Assembly: GCF_017303275.1 (NCBI RefSeq)
Contig: NZ_JAFKOJ010000006.1
Location: 1 to 64,000, forward strand
From: Bacillus sp. NTK034
GTDB taxonomy: Bacteria > Bacillota > Bacilli > Bacillales > Cytobacillaceae
Length of the DNA stretch: 64,000 nucleotides
Direction of reading: 5' to 3'
Below are positions 41,307 through 49,935 of this stretch, one piece after another (positions within the stretch are counted from its first letter, which is position 1; each line of letters opens with the position of its first letter). A program made the translations under genes and the position numbers. Below the pieces are notes generated by a model. The model saw only the letters and a program-made list of their open reading frames with translations. It ran no database searches and was not told the origin of the DNA.

Positions 41307-42680
41307 TTACGCATTCAGAAACCTCTTCAACGCAGGTATTCTTCGAATCAAGCTTAAGTCAACCATCAAAACAGCGATGATCGATAAGCCGACTAATGGG
41401 AATAGGATTCCCATGGCAATTAACAGCAGGAAGAATCCCTTTGTATTTTTGAACCCAGCTTGTTTTGGCGCACCTATTTCTTTTTTCGGCTTGCGTTTGA
41501 GCCACAGATAATAGCCGCTTACGGCCACAAGGATGATGCCTAAACAAATGAAAAGACTAATTAATTGATTGATCAGGCCAAATTGTGTTCCGGTATGAAG
41601 TGTAATTCCCCAAGCGACCATTTTTCCGATCCAGCCATAATTGTCATAGCGGTAATCCGTCAAAACCGCACCTGTGTATTGATCGATATGCATCGTAATC
41701 TCATCCTGCGCTTTTGGCGGGAAGGCGGAAAGAGTGTATACACCCGATTTATACTGCGGAATATAGATTGAATAACTTGGATGCACTCCTTCACGTTCCG
41801 CAATAGATACTACATCATCAATCGGGAGGCGAATGAATCCCTGAATGTCCGAAGCAGGCACGTCCAGATTTTCGGCTGCCCATGGAACATCAGCAATGTC
41901 TTTCGTTTGGATGGTTGACTGGGGTCCGCTTCCAACCCAGATCGCAGGAGGATAACCTTGCCCGGTATTAGTTGCCATCGACTGAAAGTTCGTGCCCCAG
42001 AATCCGGACCACGGGAGTCCTGTCATGATTAAAAAGAGCATCCCTGCTGTGACCCAAAAGGCAGGTACAGCATGCAAATCTCTTCTAAAAGTCTTTTTCC
42101 CTTTATTCAAACGCGGAAAAAGCACACCAGCCACGCCTGTCGTTTTCTTCGGAAACAATAAATAAAGCCCTGTTACGATCAGCACAACCGCCCAGCATGC
42201 AGCCAGTTCGACGACCCGGTCTCCCATAGTGCCAGCCATCAGTTCCCCGTGAAACTCTTCAATTTTATCCATAATCCGGTCTTCGCTGTTTAATTCCCCG
42301 AGGGACTCACCTGTATAAGGATTGATAAAAACAGTAATCGATTCATCGTTATTCACAATGCCGACTTCACTGGAACGATCGGGGCTTTCCCCAGGACGGT
42401 ACACCGTCACTGCTGCATCCGGATAAAGCTTCTTCACTTCTTCAATCTGCTGTGAAGCAGAAATTTTTTCACCCTGAGGGGTGACTTCGTAGTAATCCTG
42501 ATAAAGGACACCCTCGATTTGCGGCTTAAATAAATAGATTGCTCCAGTTACAGCCAGAATAAAAAGAAATGGCGCAAAAATAATGCCCGCATAAAAATGC
42601 CATCTCCAAACCGTTCTGTACAGTGATGCGTTAGTCTGCGGCTGTTTTTGTATATCCGTCATTTCTTTAACCGTTTCCAT
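41307..42680 (-). CDS. PepSY domain membrane protein
   Basis: A 457-residue membrane protein with about four or five helices and PepSY-type extracellular domains: first helix WRWHFYAGIIFAPFLFILAVTG (given as WRWHFYAGIIF, APFLFILAVTG), domains around 60-130 and 265-340, and IDQYTGAVL repeats. The PepSY_TM family is often iron-regulated and linked to ferric reduction or siderophore release; conserved His in the helices could bind haem. The start at 42680 follows AGGAG. Upstream partner of the FixH-like gene. Confidence 0.9.
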   Translation of the reverse strand: METVKEMTDIQKQPQTNASLYRTVWRWHFYAGIIFAPFLFILAVTGAIYLFKPQIEGVLYQDYYEVTPQGEKISASQQIEEVKKLYPDAAVTVYRPGESPDRSSEVGIVNNDESITVFINPYTGESLGELNSEDRIMDKIEEFHGELMAGTMGDRVVELAACWAVVLIVTGLYLLFPKKTTGVAGVLFPRLNKGKKTFRRDLHAVPAFWVTAGMLFLIMTGLPWSGFWGTNFQSMATNTGQGYPPAIWVGSGPQSTIQTKDIADVPWAAENLDVPASDIQGFIRLPIDDVVSIAEREGVHPSYSIYIPQYKSGVYTLSAFPPKAQDEITMHIDQYTGAVLTDYRYDNYGWIGKMVAWGITLHTGTQFGLINQLISLFICLGIILVAVSGYYLWLKRKPKKEIGAPKQAGFKNTKGFFLLLIAMGILFPLVGLSIIAVLMVDLSLIRRIPALKRFLNA

Positions 42681-42864
42681 GTCATCAAAGCTCCTCTTCG
42701 TCCATCTTCTTTTCATATCTTAAAAGGGGAATGTGAGAAATGAATGAAGTTTTGAAAAAAATTTTTGGCAAAATCATAACTGCCAGAAACTTTCCTTTTT
42801 ATACAAGGATTTCTTAATAAATTGTTGAATAGTGTCATTAAAGAACAGACAAGGGAGTTTTTAG

Positions 42865-43236
42865 ATGATCCATAAACAATTGAAATCGCAAAAAAGCTTA
42901 GAGGTTCTGGCAAAGGTAAGGGAGATTGCCATTGGTTTTCCTGAAACCGCCGAACAGGTTGATAAATTTGGACATACTTCATTTCGGGTGAAAGATAAGC
43001 CTTTTGTTATTTTGGGAGAAAACGAAGAGGGCATTCCGTCCATTGCCATGAAAACATCAAAAGAAACGCAGGAGTTTTTATTGCAGGGAGGCAGCCGTTT
43101 TTTCAAGACCCCCTATATCGGACAGCATGGCTGGACCTCGATCCTCGGCGATCTTGAACTAGAGTGGAATGAGGCAGAAGGCTTGATAAAAGAAGCTTAT
43201 TTGAGGACAGCGCCTAAATCTATCCTGAAAGCTTGA
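42865..43236 (+). CDS. MmcQ/YjbR-family protein
   Basis: A 123-residue protein of the MmcQ/YjbR (DUF419) family, cytosolic with a double-wing DNA-binding-like fold. Landmarks are FPETAEQVDKFGHTSFRVKDKPF and the C-terminal YLRTAPKSIL, both typical (the first stretch is given as FPETAEQVDKFGHTSF and VKDKPF). Function is not established. The ATG at 42865 follows AAGGGAG. It stands alone. Confidence 0.9.
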   Translation: MIHKQLKSQKSLEVLAKVREIAIGFPETAEQVDKFGHTSFRVKDKPFVILGENEEGIPSIAMKTSKETQEFLLQGGSRFFKTPYIGQHGWTSILGDLELEWNEAEGLIKEAYLRTAPKSILKA

Positions 43237-43293
43237 AAATAGGGGGAAGTTCATCCTAGAAGCATGAAACCCAGACAAATCATCCGGGTTCAG

Positions 43294-43398
43294 TTAAAGG
43301 AAAAGGGCAGTCAATCCGCCTATTAATAAAAGGATGGTACTTGTGAGAATGGCGATTTTACCTGTGCGGTTTGATTTATGAAAAAGCTTAACAAACAT
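43294..43398 (-). CDS. very small membrane peptide, hypothetical
   Basis: A 34-residue frame (MFVKLFHKSNRTGKIAILTS, then TILLLIGGLTALFL) on the minus strand: a basic N-terminus and one hydrophobic helix. The ATG at 43398 is preceded by GAGGTGTGGAGA, which gives reasonable ribosome binding. A hairpin AACCCAGA/TCCGGGTT lies just behind the stop (43268-43291), without a T-run. No homologue is recognised. Confidence 0.45.
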   Translation of the reverse strand: MFVKLFHKSNRTGKIAILTSTILLLIGGLTALFL

Positions 43399-43464
43399 TC
43401 TCCACACCTCGCTTTTTAGTTAGTTATATTATAATACGATTTGGGATTGAAAAGGATTCATGAC

Positions 43465-43498
43465 ATGCGCAGAGAAAGTTTCTCTGCGCATTTTTTTG
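43465..43498 (+). terminator. strong intrinsic terminator
   Basis: Perfect inverted repeat ATGCGCAGAGAAA (43465-43477) / TTTCTCTGCGCAT (43479-43491), then T's. It probably ends the MmcQ/YjbR transcript, which would then run antisense to the 34-residue frame. Confidence 0.85.
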
Positions 43499-43656
43499 TG
43501 GAATCAGGGTTTCTGAGAGAATTCCATTAATCCTCTTTTTCATTTTCCAAAATGAATAGGGGAATTCTAGTTTGTTACCCAAGCTTGCAGCTGCCCTGTG
43601 AATATAATGAAATGATCATCATGAAGAAACCAAATAAAAGATACAGGGGAGATTTT

Positions 43657-45210
43657 ATGGAAGAAAAGAAAATTTACTATGATAAGGAAAAAGGCTGCTT
43701 AATAGCTCCTAAAACTGGGTGGAAGCGCATGAAGGCAGCCTTTTGCATCCGCCTTATGTCTGCTGCTTCCCACCTGCTCCTGCCGCCGAAAGAACATCCA
43801 TGCAATGGGGACGAACAGCTTCCCGGGAAAATAGGCAGCTACTCTAAAGGGCTTCCCCACAATTCTCTTGGAGAAGTTGTATCCGATGCGTATGAACAGT
43901 ATTTGGAAGCTTTAAAGTCAGGAAATCCGGAAGATTTCGAAAAGATCCCAATGGGAGGGAAGGTGAAGCTTTCCAATCCACAGGCTTCCTATGTATATGA
44001 TTTAATTGGACCGGATTGCCATCAATTGAAACTGTCCAAGCCTCCAGCATTCAGCAGCGCCTGGGAGGCGGGAGAAATGGCAGAGTTATACTGGCAGGCA
44101 CTTACAAGGGATATTCCTTTCATGGCCTATGATAGTGATCCCCTGATTGCTGAGGCTGCTGTTGAACTATCAGGATTTTCTGATTTTCGAGGACCGAAAG
44201 TTAACGGAAAGGTCACTCCTGAAACATTGTTCCGCAGTCAGTTTCCAGGTAATCTTACAGGTCCCTATATTTCACAGTTTCTTTGGAAGGGCATTCCATT
44301 TGGTGCTGCAGACATTCCCCAGAAATACCGCACCACTTTGGCTGGGTCTGATCATATGACTTCTTATGAAGAATGGCTGGACATACAAAATGGCTCTTCA
44401 TCTAAAGAACCTATAAAAGATCCGGTGCCCCGCTATATCCGCAATGGGCGTGATTTAGGTGAGTATGTACATTATGATTTTTCATTTCAATGTCCGCTTT
44501 CGGCCTGTTTAATTTTACTTAGTTATGGGCCCTCTGCTCTCGATGCGCACAACCCTTATCTTAAGTCGGCTACCCAGGGAGGATTCATTACCTTCGGGGC
44601 TGCTCATATATTGGACATGGTCACAAAAGCAGGGAGAATGGCACTCGAAGCGGCCTGGTTTCAAAAGTTCCTCGTCCACCGCAGGCTCCGTCCCGAAGAA
44701 TTTGGCGGGCGTGTTCATAACCATATGAATGGGTCGGCTAAATACCCGATCCACTCAGAACTCCTTGAATCCAGCGTGCTTACTCAGGTTTACAGCAGAT
44801 ATGGATCTTATCTCCTGCCTATGGCTTATCCGGAAGGCTGTCCAACGCATCCAGCCTACCCTGCCGGCCATGCATGCATTGCAGGTGCTGGGATTACGAT
44901 CCTTAAAGCATTTTTCAACGAATCATTTGTGATTCCGGATCCGGTGGAAGCAAGTTTCGATGGACTCTCCCTGCTTCCTTATCCGGGCACCCCTCTGACA
45001 GCAGGAGGGGAGCTTAATAAGCTTGGTGTGAATATTTCCCTTGGCAGAGACACAGCAGGTGTTCATTGGCGTTCTGATGGCATAGAAGGGCTAAAGCTTG
45101 GTGAAGCAGTGGCTATTGGGCTCCTGCGGGATTACAGCTCATCCTTTAATGAGCATTTTAACGGCTTTACGCTAACCAAATTTGACGGGAAAAAAGTAAC
45201 GATTAAATAA
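43657..45210 (+). CDS. vanadium-dependent haloperoxidase-like protein, Ser-to-Ala at vanadate site
   Basis: A 517-residue protein of the vanadium haloperoxidase/PAP2 superfamily, most like algal bromoperoxidases. The vanadate-site residues align with Ascophyllum bromoperoxidase in spacing: Lys337 and Arg345 (KFLVHRRLRP), His398 (GCPTHP), Gly404 and His405 (PAGHA), Arg464 and His470 (GRDTAGVH). The serine of the usual PSGH is Ala403 here. There is no signal peptide; cytosolic. The start at 43657 follows AGGGGA; the ORF runs further upstream without a site. Whether it binds vanadate or acts as a phosphatase is open. Confidence 0.85.
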   Translation: MEEKKIYYDKEKGCLIAPKTGWKRMKAAFCIRLMSAASHLLLPPKEHPCNGDEQLPGKIGSYSKGLPHNSLGEVVSDAYEQYLEALKSGNPEDFEKIPMGGKVKLSNPQASYVYDLIGPDCHQLKLSKPPAFSSAWEAGEMAELYWQALTRDIPFMAYDSDPLIAEAAVELSGFSDFRGPKVNGKVTPETLFRSQFPGNLTGPYISQFLWKGIPFGAADIPQKYRTTLAGSDHMTSYEEWLDIQNGSSSKEPIKDPVPRYIRNGRDLGEYVHYDFSFQCPLSACLILLSYGPSALDAHNPYLKSATQGGFITFGAAHILDMVTKAGRMALEAAWFQKFLVHRRLRPEEFGGRVHNHMNGSAKYPIHSELLESSVLTQVYSRYGSYLLPMAYPEGCPTHPAYPAGHACIAGAGITILKAFFNESFVIPDPVEASFDGLSLLPYPGTPLTAGGELNKLGVNISLGRDTAGVHWRSDGIEGLKLGEAVAIGLLRDYSSSFNEHFNGFTLTKFDGKKVTIK

Positions 45211-45217
45211 GCTTTAT

Positions 45218-45257
45218 ACACACATGTGCAAACCTCTGCGCCATGTGTGTTTTTTTT
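45218..45257 (+). terminator. terminator of haloperoxidase-like gene
   Basis: Perfect stem ACACACATG (45218-45226) / CATGTGTGT (45242-45250) followed by seven T, then a run of ten G (45258-45267). Confidence 0.88.
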
Positions 45258-45484
45258 GGGGGGGGGGATCTCGATAATAGTTTTGGTCTGCGTCTTTTAT
45301 TTGATGGCTTCTCAGGAACAAGTGTTTTGCTGGGCCAATCCCTTTTTATCAAGAGTGGAACAAGTTTTTTTCGAAAAAAAAAGCCTTTGACATTTTCCTG
45401 ACACATTGGGCCTTTAAAGTATGACTTGTAAGGCAAACGAAAACTAGTTCAATTCAAAATAGATTAAGAAGGAAGTGTTCAATT

Positions 45485-46684
45485 ATGACAGAGTTTAACG
45501 AAGAAAGCAGAACGGAGAACCGGGCAGTGAAAAAGCCGGTATGGAAAGGATTCCTGTCAACCGTGGCAGCAGGTGTGCTGGGCTCGGCTCTTACGCTGAC
45601 AGCCGTTCCGTATTTCCAGGAAGACACACCGCAGGCAACGGTTCCGGAAGAAACTGGACAAGCTGAAAGCTCATCCAATCTTGATGTGACGCCAGTAACT
45701 GCCACATCCAATTCCCTGGCGGATACAATTGAACAGGCTTCGAAGGCGATTGTCGGCGTTGTGAATATGCAGCAGCAAAACAATAATCCGTCCAGCCAGT
45801 CGAGTGAAGCTTCAGAAAGCGGTACGGGTTCGGGGGTAATTTTTAAAAAGACAGATGATGCGGCCTACATTGTGACCAACAACCATGTGATTGAAAATGC
45901 AAGCGAAATTCAGGTGACGCTGCATGATGGGGAGAAGGCAACAGCAGAATTGATTGGAACCGATGCTCTGACAGACATTGCGGTGCTGAAAATCAAAGGG
46001 GATGTAGACGCTGCAGCCATGACGTTTGGGGATTCTTCCAAGCTGAGAACCGGCGATCAGGTGCTGGCGATCGGCAATCCGCTTGGCCTAGATTTATCGA
46101 GAACGGTGACACAGGGCATCGTGAGTGCGGTCGACCGCTCGATTGAAGTGAGCACTTCTGCAGGGGAATGGAACTTAAATGTCATTCAGACGGATGCAGC
46201 GATCAACCCCGGCAACAGCGGCGGCGCATTGATGAATACAGCCGGGCAGCTGGTCGGGATCAACAGCCTGAAAATCGCGGATAACGGAGTGGAAGGGCTT
46301 GGGTTTGCAATCCCAAGCAATGAAGTGAAAACACTGATTGATCAGCTGATTGAAAATGGTCAAGTGATCCGCCCGTATCTTGGCGTTGGATTGGCAAGCT
46401 TTGACGAAGTGCCGCCTCAATATTTGCGCAATCTTCCTGATGGGGTGACTAGCGGAGCGATTGTAGCAAACATAGATCCGGACTCCGCTGCAGCTAAAGC
46501 AGGATTGCAGGCAGAGGACATTCTCGTCAGTATTGGCGGAAAGCAAATCACGAATTCAGGAGATTTGCGCAAGCATTTATACAGCGGTTTTTCAATTGGC
46601 GATAAGGTGAAAATTGAATTTTACCGGGGGGGAGAATTGAAAACAGCTGAAGTCACGCTGACAAGCAATCAGAAAGTGAATTAG
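45485..46684 (+). CDS. HtrA/DegP-like membrane-anchored serine protease
   Basis: A 399-residue protein: cytosolic tail, one membrane helix (about 22-42), a trypsin-like domain with catalytic His134 (TNNHVI), Asp164 (LTDIAVLK) and Ser245 (NPGNSGGAL), and a C-terminal PDZ domain (about 300-390). HtrA proteases degrade misfolded proteins outside the membrane. First of four tightly spaced genes with a PrsA-type foldase and an ABC transporter, an uncommon setting for htrA. The ATG follows AAGGAAG. TTGACA occurs at 45387 but no clear -10 could be fixed, so control is open. Confidence 0.92.
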   Translation: MTEFNEESRTENRAVKKPVWKGFLSTVAAGVLGSALTLTAVPYFQEDTPQATVPEETGQAESSSNLDVTPVTATSNSLADTIEQASKAIVGVVNMQQQNNNPSSQSSEASESGTGSGVIFKKTDDAAYIVTNNHVIENASEIQVTLHDGEKATAELIGTDALTDIAVLKIKGDVDAAAMTFGDSSKLRTGDQVLAIGNPLGLDLSRTVTQGIVSAVDRSIEVSTSAGEWNLNVIQTDAAINPGNSGGALMNTAGQLVGINSLKIADNGVEGLGFAIPSNEVKTLIDQLIENGQVIRPYLGVGLASFDEVPPQYLRNLPDGVTSGAIVANIDPDSAAAKAGLQAEDILVSIGGKQITNSGDLRKHLYSGFSIGDKVKIEFYRGGELKTAEVTLTSNQKVN

Positions 46685-46698
46685 GAGAGGGGAACGGG

Positions 46699-47577
46699 AT
46701 GAAGAATAAGAAAGTTTTCTATTGGATTTTAGGCAGTGTATTAACAATCGGAGCAGCGGCAGCCATCTTTTTTACAATAATAGAGGATGATGCGGCTGCG
46801 ACTGTAAACGGGGAAAAAATCAGCAGGGATGAGCTGCATGAGCGTCTCGTTGGCCAGTACGGGCAGGAGCTTCTGGATTCGCTTATCACCGAGAAAGTGA
46901 TTGATCAGGAAGCGAAGAAAGAAAATGTGAAAGTGACACAGGAAGAAATTGATGAGGAAAAGGCTGTATATGCAGAGTCATACGGCGGGGAGGATGCTTT
47001 AAAGCAGACACTCGAATCAAGCGGTCTCTCGATGGCTGATTTTGAGGAGGATATCGAATCCTACCTTGCAACGAAAAAGCTTCTGGAACCAAGGATTGAG
47101 ATTTCAGAAGAAGATATGAAAACCTATTTTGACGAAAACAAAGAAAGCTTTGCCCAGGAGGAACAGGTATCAGCGAGCCATATTTTAGTAGAGGAAGAGG
47201 ACACGGCAAAGGAAGTCATTGGAAAACTGAATGATGGCGGCGATTTTGCAGAGCTGGCGGCTGAATACTCGACCGATGAAAGCAACAAAGATGCTGGCGG
47301 AGACCTCGGGTTTTTCGGAAGGGGAGACATGGTCGAAGAATTTGAAGAGGTAGCTTTCTCGCTGGAGCCGGGAAAAATCAGCGATCCTGTTAAAACCGAA
47401 TATGGCTATCACGTAATCAAAGTCGCAGAAAAGCAGGAAGCAAAAGAAGCAGTCTATGAAGATGTGAAAGAAGAGGTTAAAAATTCATTATTCGAAACAG
47501 AGATGCAGACTGAATACACCGCCTGGCTGGAAGAAAAGTTTGAAGAATATGAGATTAAGAATTATTTAGAGGGCTGA
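46699..47577 (+). CDS. prsA: PrsA-like parvulin peptidyl-prolyl isomerase
   Basis: A 292-residue foldase: an N-terminal membrane helix (about 7-27) instead of the usual lipobox (no Cys), a SurA-like N-terminal helical part (30-150) and a parvulin domain (about 155-250; [38 protein letters not shown]). PrsA-type proteins help fold exported proteins at the membrane-wall interface. Only 14 bases separate it from htrA and 13 from the next gene. Very acidic overall, as usual for secreted chaperones. Confidence 0.9.
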   Translation: MKNKKVFYWILGSVLTIGAAAAIFFTIIEDDAAATVNGEKISRDELHERLVGQYGQELLDSLITEKVIDQEAKKENVKVTQEEIDEEKAVYAESYGGEDALKQTLESSGLSMADFEEDIESYLATKKLLEPRIEISEEDMKTYFDENKESFAQEEQVSASHILVEEEDTAKEVIGKLNDGGDFAELAAEYSTDESNKDAGGDLGFFGRGDMVEEFEEVAFSLEPGKISDPVKTEYGYHVIKVAEKQEAKEAVYEDVKEEVKNSLFETEMQTEYTAWLEEKFEEYEIKNYLEG

Positions 47578-47590
47578 GGGGAATCTTGAG

Positions 47591-49051
47591 ATGAATTTTT
47601 TAAAACGAGCGTTTTTAAGCGTGAAGGCCCGAAAAGGGAAAAGTATTCTGCAGATCTTCGTATTTACCGTGATTTGTGTATTAGTGCTGGCTGGATTATC
47701 GATCCAGACAGCTGCCGAAAAGTCGGGTGATCTCGCCCGCCAAAAGCTGGGGGCAGATGTCACCCTGCAGGCAGATATGGAAAAACTGAGAGAGCAGGCG
47801 ATGTCCCAGCAGCAGAGCGGAGGGGAGAGGGTACGGTTCCAGTCAGTGCCTGTCCCGCTTGAAGCCGCAGAGGAACTGGCTTCTTATGACCAGATTAAAG
47901 GCTATAATTTTTACTCATCCACTACGGGGCTAGCCTCCGATTTTGAGCCGATTGAAAGCGAGTCGGCTGCTTCTGACACATCTGAGGAAAGCAGTGAAGG
48001 GCAGGAGCCTGGAAGAGGCATGCCGGGCGGAATGATGCAGGGGGATGTCAGCCTGCAGGGTGTTGCGTTTACAGACTCGGTTGCGGAGTTTATGGATGGA
48101 ACCTCGGAACTGGTTGAAGGAACCGGGATCACAGTAGAGCATATTGGAAAAAATGTCACGCTGATTGAACAGACATTGGCGGAAGAAAATGAGCTTGGTG
48201 TTGGTGATAAGATTACCGTCACGAACCCTCGTGATGAAACGGCTGTAATGGAGCTTGAAGTGATCGGAATCTATCAAACAGCTTCTGCAGGATCTGATCA
48301 GGCAATGGATTTCACAGCACTGAATCCTTATAACAAACTATATGTTCCATACACTGCTGGCGCAGCACTAAAGGGATCTGACTATGAAAATACAATCGAT
48401 AGCGCCATCTACTACATAGATGATCCTGCCGATATGCAGAGCTTTATCGATCAGGCAAAAGCAGAGAGTAGCATCGATTTCGAAACGTTCAAGCTTGATG
48501 CCGATGACCGGCTTTATCAGCAAATGGTCGGCCCTATTGAGAATGTAGCCGGATTTTCGAAAAATATTGTGTACCTGGTATCCATTGCCGGAGCTATCAT
48601 ATTGGGACTGATCGTCATGATGTCGATCCGTGAGCGGAAGTATGAAATGGGCGTCCTGCTGGCGATCGGGGAAAAAAGGTGGAAACTCGCAGGCCAGTTT
48701 ATGGCGGAAATTTTAGTCGTGGCTGTGTTATCGCTCGGCATTGCCACAGCGAGCGGCAATGTGGTGGCGAGCCAGCTTGGCGACCAGCTCCTGAATCAGG
48801 AATTGGCATCAGCGGAACAGACCAATACACCTGAATCCTTCAGAGGAAGGGGCATGGGCGGCTTCGGTCCGGGAATGATGCAGGCTCAGGAAACAGTGGA
48901 GACAGTAGATGAAATGAATGTACAGGTGACGGGAGAAGATCTTGGCTTCCTTGCCCTAATTGGCCTCGTGATTGCGGCATTGTCGGCATTATTGCCTTCG
49001 TTAACCGTATTGCGCCTTCAGCCAAAAGCCATTCTAAGCAAGCAGGATTAA
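47591..49051 (+). CDS. FtsX/MacB-type ABC transporter permease
   Basis: A 486-residue permease: helix 1 (about 19-40), a large extracellular domain (45-320) and three further helices (about 325-345, 370-392, 452-475). The FtsX C-terminal domain is recognisable (SIRERKYEMGVLLAIGEKRW). Two Gly/Met-rich segments lie outside the membrane: GRGMPGGMMQ (141-150) and RGRGMGGFGPGMMQ (418-431). MacB-like transporters move peptides or sense the envelope rather than import. Third gene of the htrA-prsA-permease-ATPase operon. Confidence 0.88.
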   Translation: MNFLKRAFLSVKARKGKSILQIFVFTVICVLVLAGLSIQTAAEKSGDLARQKLGADVTLQADMEKLREQAMSQQQSGGERVRFQSVPVPLEAAEELASYDQIKGYNFYSSTTGLASDFEPIESESAASDTSEESSEGQEPGRGMPGGMMQGDVSLQGVAFTDSVAEFMDGTSELVEGTGITVEHIGKNVTLIEQTLAEENELGVGDKITVTNPRDETAVMELEVIGIYQTASAGSDQAMDFTALNPYNKLYVPYTAGAALKGSDYENTIDSAIYYIDDPADMQSFIDQAKAESSIDFETFKLDADDRLYQQMVGPIENVAGFSKNIVYLVSIAGAIILGLIVMMSIRERKYEMGVLLAIGEKRWKLAGQFMAEILVVAVLSLGIATASGNVVASQLGDQLLNQELASAEQTNTPESFRGRGMGGFGPGMMQAQETVETVDEMNVQVTGEDLGFLALIGLVIAALSALLPSLTVLRLQPKAILSKQD

Positions 49052-49065
49052 AAGGAGATGGAAAA

Positions 49066-49764
49066 ATGAGTTCATTGCTGGAATTCAAAAATATCAGCTA
49101 CTGGTATAAACATGAAAATAAAAAACACGATATCTTGAAAAATATTAATGTGAGTTTTGAAAAAGGGAATTTTTACAGCATAATCGGGCCGTCCGGATCC
49201 GGGAAAACGACATTCCTGGCACTGGCCAGTGCCCTGGATGTTCCGAAAGAGGGGGAAGTGCTGTACGAAGGAAAGGACATCCGAAAGATCGGACTGACGC
49301 GGTTCCGGAACAAATATGTCTCGATTGTCTTTCAATCTTATAATCTTCTTCCCTATATGACAGCCCTGCAGAATGTATTGACGGCGATGGAGATTACAGG
49401 GTCTTCTGCGAAAAACAAAAAGGCAATTGCTTTGGAAATGCTGCAGCGGGTTGGGATTTCTGAAATCCAGGCCCGGCAAAAAGTGCTTACATTAAGCGGG
49501 GGCCAGCAGCAGCGTGTGTCCATTGCCAGAGCTTTGTGCTGTGACGCCGAGCTGATTGTGGCGGACGAGCCGACCGGCAACCTGGATGAAGATACCGCCA
49601 GGGAGATTGTCGGGCTTTTGCGGGCGCTGGCCCATGAAGAAGGGAAATGCGTGATCGTGGTTACGCATGACCCCGACATTGCGAGAGATTCGGATGTGGT
49701 TGTGAAGCTTTCGAAAGGGGGTATTACGGTTACATTGAATGAATCCGAGCTGGTTTCGAATTGA
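49066..49764 (+). CDS. ABC transporter ATPase (MacB/LolD type)
   Basis: A 232-residue ATPase with Walker A GPSGSGKTT, Q-loop IVFQSYNLLPY, signature LSGGQQQR, Walker B VADEPTGNLD and H-loop VVTHD. It belongs to the LolD/MacB branch that pairs with FtsX-type permeases such as the one just upstream (14-base gap, AAAGGAG ribosome binding site). Last gene of the operon. Confidence 0.93.
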   Translation: MSSLLEFKNISYWYKHENKKHDILKNINVSFEKGNFYSIIGPSGSGKTTFLALASALDVPKEGEVLYEGKDIRKIGLTRFRNKYVSIVFQSYNLLPYMTALQNVLTAMEITGSSAKNKKAIALEMLQRVGISEIQARQKVLTLSGGQQQRVSIARALCCDAELIVADEPTGNLDEDTAREIVGLLRALAHEEGKCVIVVTHDPDIARDSDVVVKLSKGGITVTLNESELVSN

Positions 49765-49766
49765 AG

Positions 49767-49802
49767 AAGGTGCCTTTTCCTGAGGGAGGAGGCACCTTTT
49801 TT
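49767..49802 (+). terminator. terminator of the htrA-prsA-ABC operon
   Basis: Stem AAGGTGCC (49767-49774) / GGCACCTT (49791-49798), then TTTT. Confidence 0.9.
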
Positions 49803-49882
49803 GAATGGCACTGCAATAAGCAGCTGGACGGAAAGGTTATATAGCTAACCTTGCTCTCTAAAGTCAAACTCCCATTCTCAAC

Positions 49883-49911
49883 GCATAATTCTATTTTATA
49901 GTGGCACAATG
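49883..49911 (+). promoter_or_regulatory. possible sigma-G promoter of germinant receptor operon 2
   Basis: GCATA (49883-49887), 17-base spacer, CACAATG (49905-49911), loosely matching the sigma-G pattern GHATR...CATWHTA. ger operons are usually made in the forespore under sigma-G. The match is weak. Confidence 0.3.
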
Positions 49912-49935
49912 AGAGAAAAGTCCGGAGAGCTGAAA

